A stretch of DNA of 64,000 nt from Lithodes maja (Eukaryota > Arthropoda > Malacostraca > Decapoda > Lithodidae). Shown piece after piece: positions 62,091 through 64,000 of the stretch. The stretch covers positions 34,102-98,101 of the forward strand of contig JBAKBP010007622.1 in assembly GCA_037953745.1 (NCBI GenBank), read 5' to 3'. Under the pieces are notes generated by a model that had not been told where the DNA came from, searched no databases, and worked only from the letters and a program-made list of their open reading frames with translations. The first letter of the stretch is position 1. Every line of letters starts with the position of its first letter. Position numbers and translations under genes: made by a program.

Positions 62091-62767
62091 TACATTATGT
62101 TGTAATATTTTGAGTCATTTTGTGTTATTGTGTTTTTGTTTCTGAGAGTGTGGTGTGAGTGGGGAGCTGTTTGGTTATTTTGTTTCTTTGTTTTGTCTTT
62201 GATTTGCAGAAATATATTTTTTTCTTTTATGTTCCTTGCATATTGTGCAAATAATTTTGATGCTTCGTTAGGTTCTAGAGGAGTTTCATTAGTGCTGGCT
62301 TTGATTTTATTGTCGCGGATGTTGTCTCGGGCTTCCTCCGTTTTTCTAGGGGTGAAGGGAGTATAGTATTTCAAGTGGCTCTCATTGTCGAACGTGAGTG
62401 TGAGGGGGGTCAGGGGTTCAGTTTCTTCTTCTAGGGTTTGGGGAGATGCTGCTGTTTCTTCTGTCTCGTCTGCTATGTCCGTGTCATTTCCATCATCTGA
62501 GATTGCTGTTGTTTCAGTTGTGTTTGGGGGAGTTTGATTGTGTTCTAGTTGGGGTTCTTCTGTATGTGTGTCTTCAGTTTGGTTTCCTTGGATCTGGCTG
62601 TGGGTGGGGTTTGGGATATTGAACAGTTTCAGTATTTTGGCTGAATCCTCTTTGGAGTACCGGTACCTGGCAAGGTTTGTATGTGGGGAGGTTGTTGTTG
62701 GTGATACATTGCTCAAAGGTTGTTGAAAAATCTGTAATATTTGCTGCATTGTTTGTGTGTGCTTCAA
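62090..62767 (-). pseudogene. Jockey/I-like LINE ORF1, C-terminal region
   Basis: 225 codons rich in Thr, Glu, Gln and Asn, without a recognised domain (TEETAASPQTLEEETEPLTP is typical). It follows the zinc-knuckle segment after a frame change at about 62770. Confidence 0.6.
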
Positions 62768-62776
62768 AGAGAGCGG

Positions 62777-63217
62777 TTATGTATAGCGAGCTGTTGATTG
62801 GGTTTTGGGGTGGGGGAGGGGGGTTCTGGGGGAGTGATGGTTGGTGTTGGTTGCTAAGACATTGGCATATGTTTTGAGATTTTGCTTCGTTTTTTTTTTT
62901 CTTTTTTCCTTTACTATTTCTCTCCTCTTGTCACATTTCATGGCAAGAGTGCTATGGTTGCCTGTGCAATTTATGCATGTTTTGTTGTTGGGGTTGTCGC
63001 AGTTCTTCCAGTTATGACCCTGGGTCCCGCATTCTGAGCAAATTAGGTAATGTTCATCTTTGGGGCATTGTGAGGTTACATGTTCTTCTATGGCATAGCA
63101 TCTCATGCATGTGATGACTGGGATATATTCGTCAGCCTCTATATTCCATTTAGGAATGGATAGGTTGAATAGCCTCAGGCTTTCTAAGGCCTTTTTTGCC
63201 ATGTCATGGCATGTCAT
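62777..63217 (-). pseudogene. Jockey/I-like LINE ORF1, zinc-knuckle segment
   Basis: Three knuckles: CMRCYAIEEHVTSQC, CSECGTQGHNWKNC and CINCTGNHSTLAMKC, then a basic RREIVKEKRKKK tail. This is the RNA-binding gag-like protein of Jockey/I elements. The N-terminal part continues to about 63612 with a stop and frameshifts. Confidence 0.82.
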
Positions 63218-63439
63218 GTGTCATCCATGAATTCAACCTTCACGAAGTGAGTTCCGAATTTGAAAACTTGCTTTATTTTGGCAAATCCGTTCTTTCCTTC
63301 TATTTCCTCCTGTATTTCTTCAGGTGAGTATTCCAGTATTAATGGGTCCACCTTTGATCATATTATACTCCTTTTTTATCTGATGTTGGGGGGAGGATTG
63401 GGGTGAAGCCTTCTTGCTCGAGAGCTTGAACTGTGGGGC

Positions 63440-63612
63440 TTGTGAGCAGTTTGTCAGTCATTATCGCTTGAGTATTTACTATTAGGAAGTCATTGATTTT
63501 CTTTACTGCACATATTAGTACCGTACATCAGCAGAAGCAACAGCATTGAGAAATCTCTCTTTTGGCTGAGCTTTTTCAGGTTGCTTGAGATTGATCTTTA
63601 TCCTAGTCATTT
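63440..63612 (-). pseudogene. Jockey/I-like LINE ORF1, N-terminus
   Basis: The minus-strand ATG at about 63612 opens MTRIKINLKQPEKAQPKERF, then LNAVASADVRY and a stop. A following frame has MTDKLLTSPTVQALEQEGFT. Both are compatible with a decayed ORF1 start. Confidence 0.5.
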
Positions 63613-63850
63613 TGATGTCATATTGGCTCTCTACCTTCCTAGAAACCTGGAGTTGTAAGCCTATGGCCTCAGGTTGCCTTCCTCACCGTCTACACAAGTG
63701 TCGGAGGTCCCTTGGCTACTTCAGGTTTCCCTATTCCTGTCAGAGTTGTTGCCACCCTTACTCTTCTCTCTTCGGTTTAGAGAATTGAGCAGGGACACTA
63801 GGCGAGCCAGATTTTATTGACAAAAAGGTGTTATGAGATGTGTTTGAGGT

Positions 63851-64000
63851 TAGGATAGGGTACATTTATTAGTTAATTCAGTCATAATCATTAAATGATA
63901 CTTTGGTGTACAGAGCTTACTGTAGCAACCTTCTATCTTCAGAAGCAGCTGTTTTAAGGGCCGTCTGTGATAGTGGTTTTGAGTAAGGTGATTTGTGTTC
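63851..64000. other. Window edge, nothing recognised
   Basis: AT-rich sequence upstream of the LINE leader. Confidence 0.4.

Larger units (their letters stand above)
57766..63850 (-). mobile_element. Degenerate Jockey/I-like LINE with nested insertions
   Basis: Minus-strand order: leader and ORF1 start (about 63612), zinc-knuckle gag (62777-63217), ORF1 C-terminus (62090-62767), endonuclease (61343-62090), linker and RT (60600-61368, 59360-59458, 57787-58963), then a poly(A) tail (plus-strand T run 57770-57788). It carries several frameshifts. A second LINE (59449-60589) and SINE-like sequence (58908-59365) interrupt the RT. The 5' boundary is approximate. Confidence 0.8.

Overview
This window looks like repeat-rich, intron-rich nuclear DNA of an arthropod, most likely a decapod crustacean. 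The reasons are very long introns packed with LTR and non-LTR retrotransposons, many small inverted-repeat elements, GA/GT/TA microsatellites and tRNA-derived SINEs. The taxon is an inference; nothing in the sequence proves it. There are no operons, rRNA genes, CRISPR arrays or functional tRNA genes.

The one host gene I can reconstruct with confidence lies on the minus strand. It is the 3' half of a RASEF-like (Rab45/Rab46-type) large Rab GTPase. Five coding exons have matching splice phases: 43963-44141 (P-loop), 32688-32759, 16535-16659 (DTAGQ region), 9343-9524 (NKTD and G5) and a terminal exon at 7671-7773 with a CC-containing tail and an AATAAA signal at 7617-7622. The N-terminal (EF-hand/coiled-coil) exons are not seen and would lie beyond 44.1 kb. 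Two unusual structures sit next to its exons. A roughly 740-bp minisatellite at 15.8-16.54 kb has a unit that is the exon-intron junction of the third exon, donor site included. Four partial copies of the fourth exon lie at 8.9-9.2 kb and 15.7 kb.

The introns carry the mobile elements. At 9.6-14.8 kb (minus) is a near full-length CR1-like LINE: ORF1 with an SGNH-hydrolase domain, an endonuclease-RT ORF2 broken by single-base indels, and tandem repeats at its 5' end. At 16,967-22,585 (minus) is an intact Ty3/gypsy element with 222-bp LTRs that differ by one noticed base and one 1712-codon gag-pol frame. At 22,708-31,942 (plus) is a second intact element, with 1.8-kb LTRs and a 1697-codon frame in which the integrase lies before the reverse transcriptase (Gmr1-like order). 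At 47,554-57,132 (plus) is an older relative of that element with the same order, broken by two frameshifts and a stop. At 57.77-63.85 kb (minus) is a degenerate Jockey/I-like LINE that carries a nested second LINE (11-bp target duplication) and SINE sequence.

The remaining non-coding DNA is largely built from a few MITE families. Family A is a foldback with TTAACCC...GACGTC ends. Families B and C are TTAA-flanked foldbacks that share a CGCTATCGCTCGCCAGG motif. Family D has a TA target and AAGCCGGTATCACACG ends. Family E has CAATTGACCACTTGCG ends, and family F is a single palindrome. They are repeatedly nested in one another and serve as landing sites for the larger elements. Weaker candidates for host genes are a THAP-type zinc-finger reading frame at 33,954-34,130 and possible first exons around 34.8-35.2 kb and 38.2-39.45 kb.
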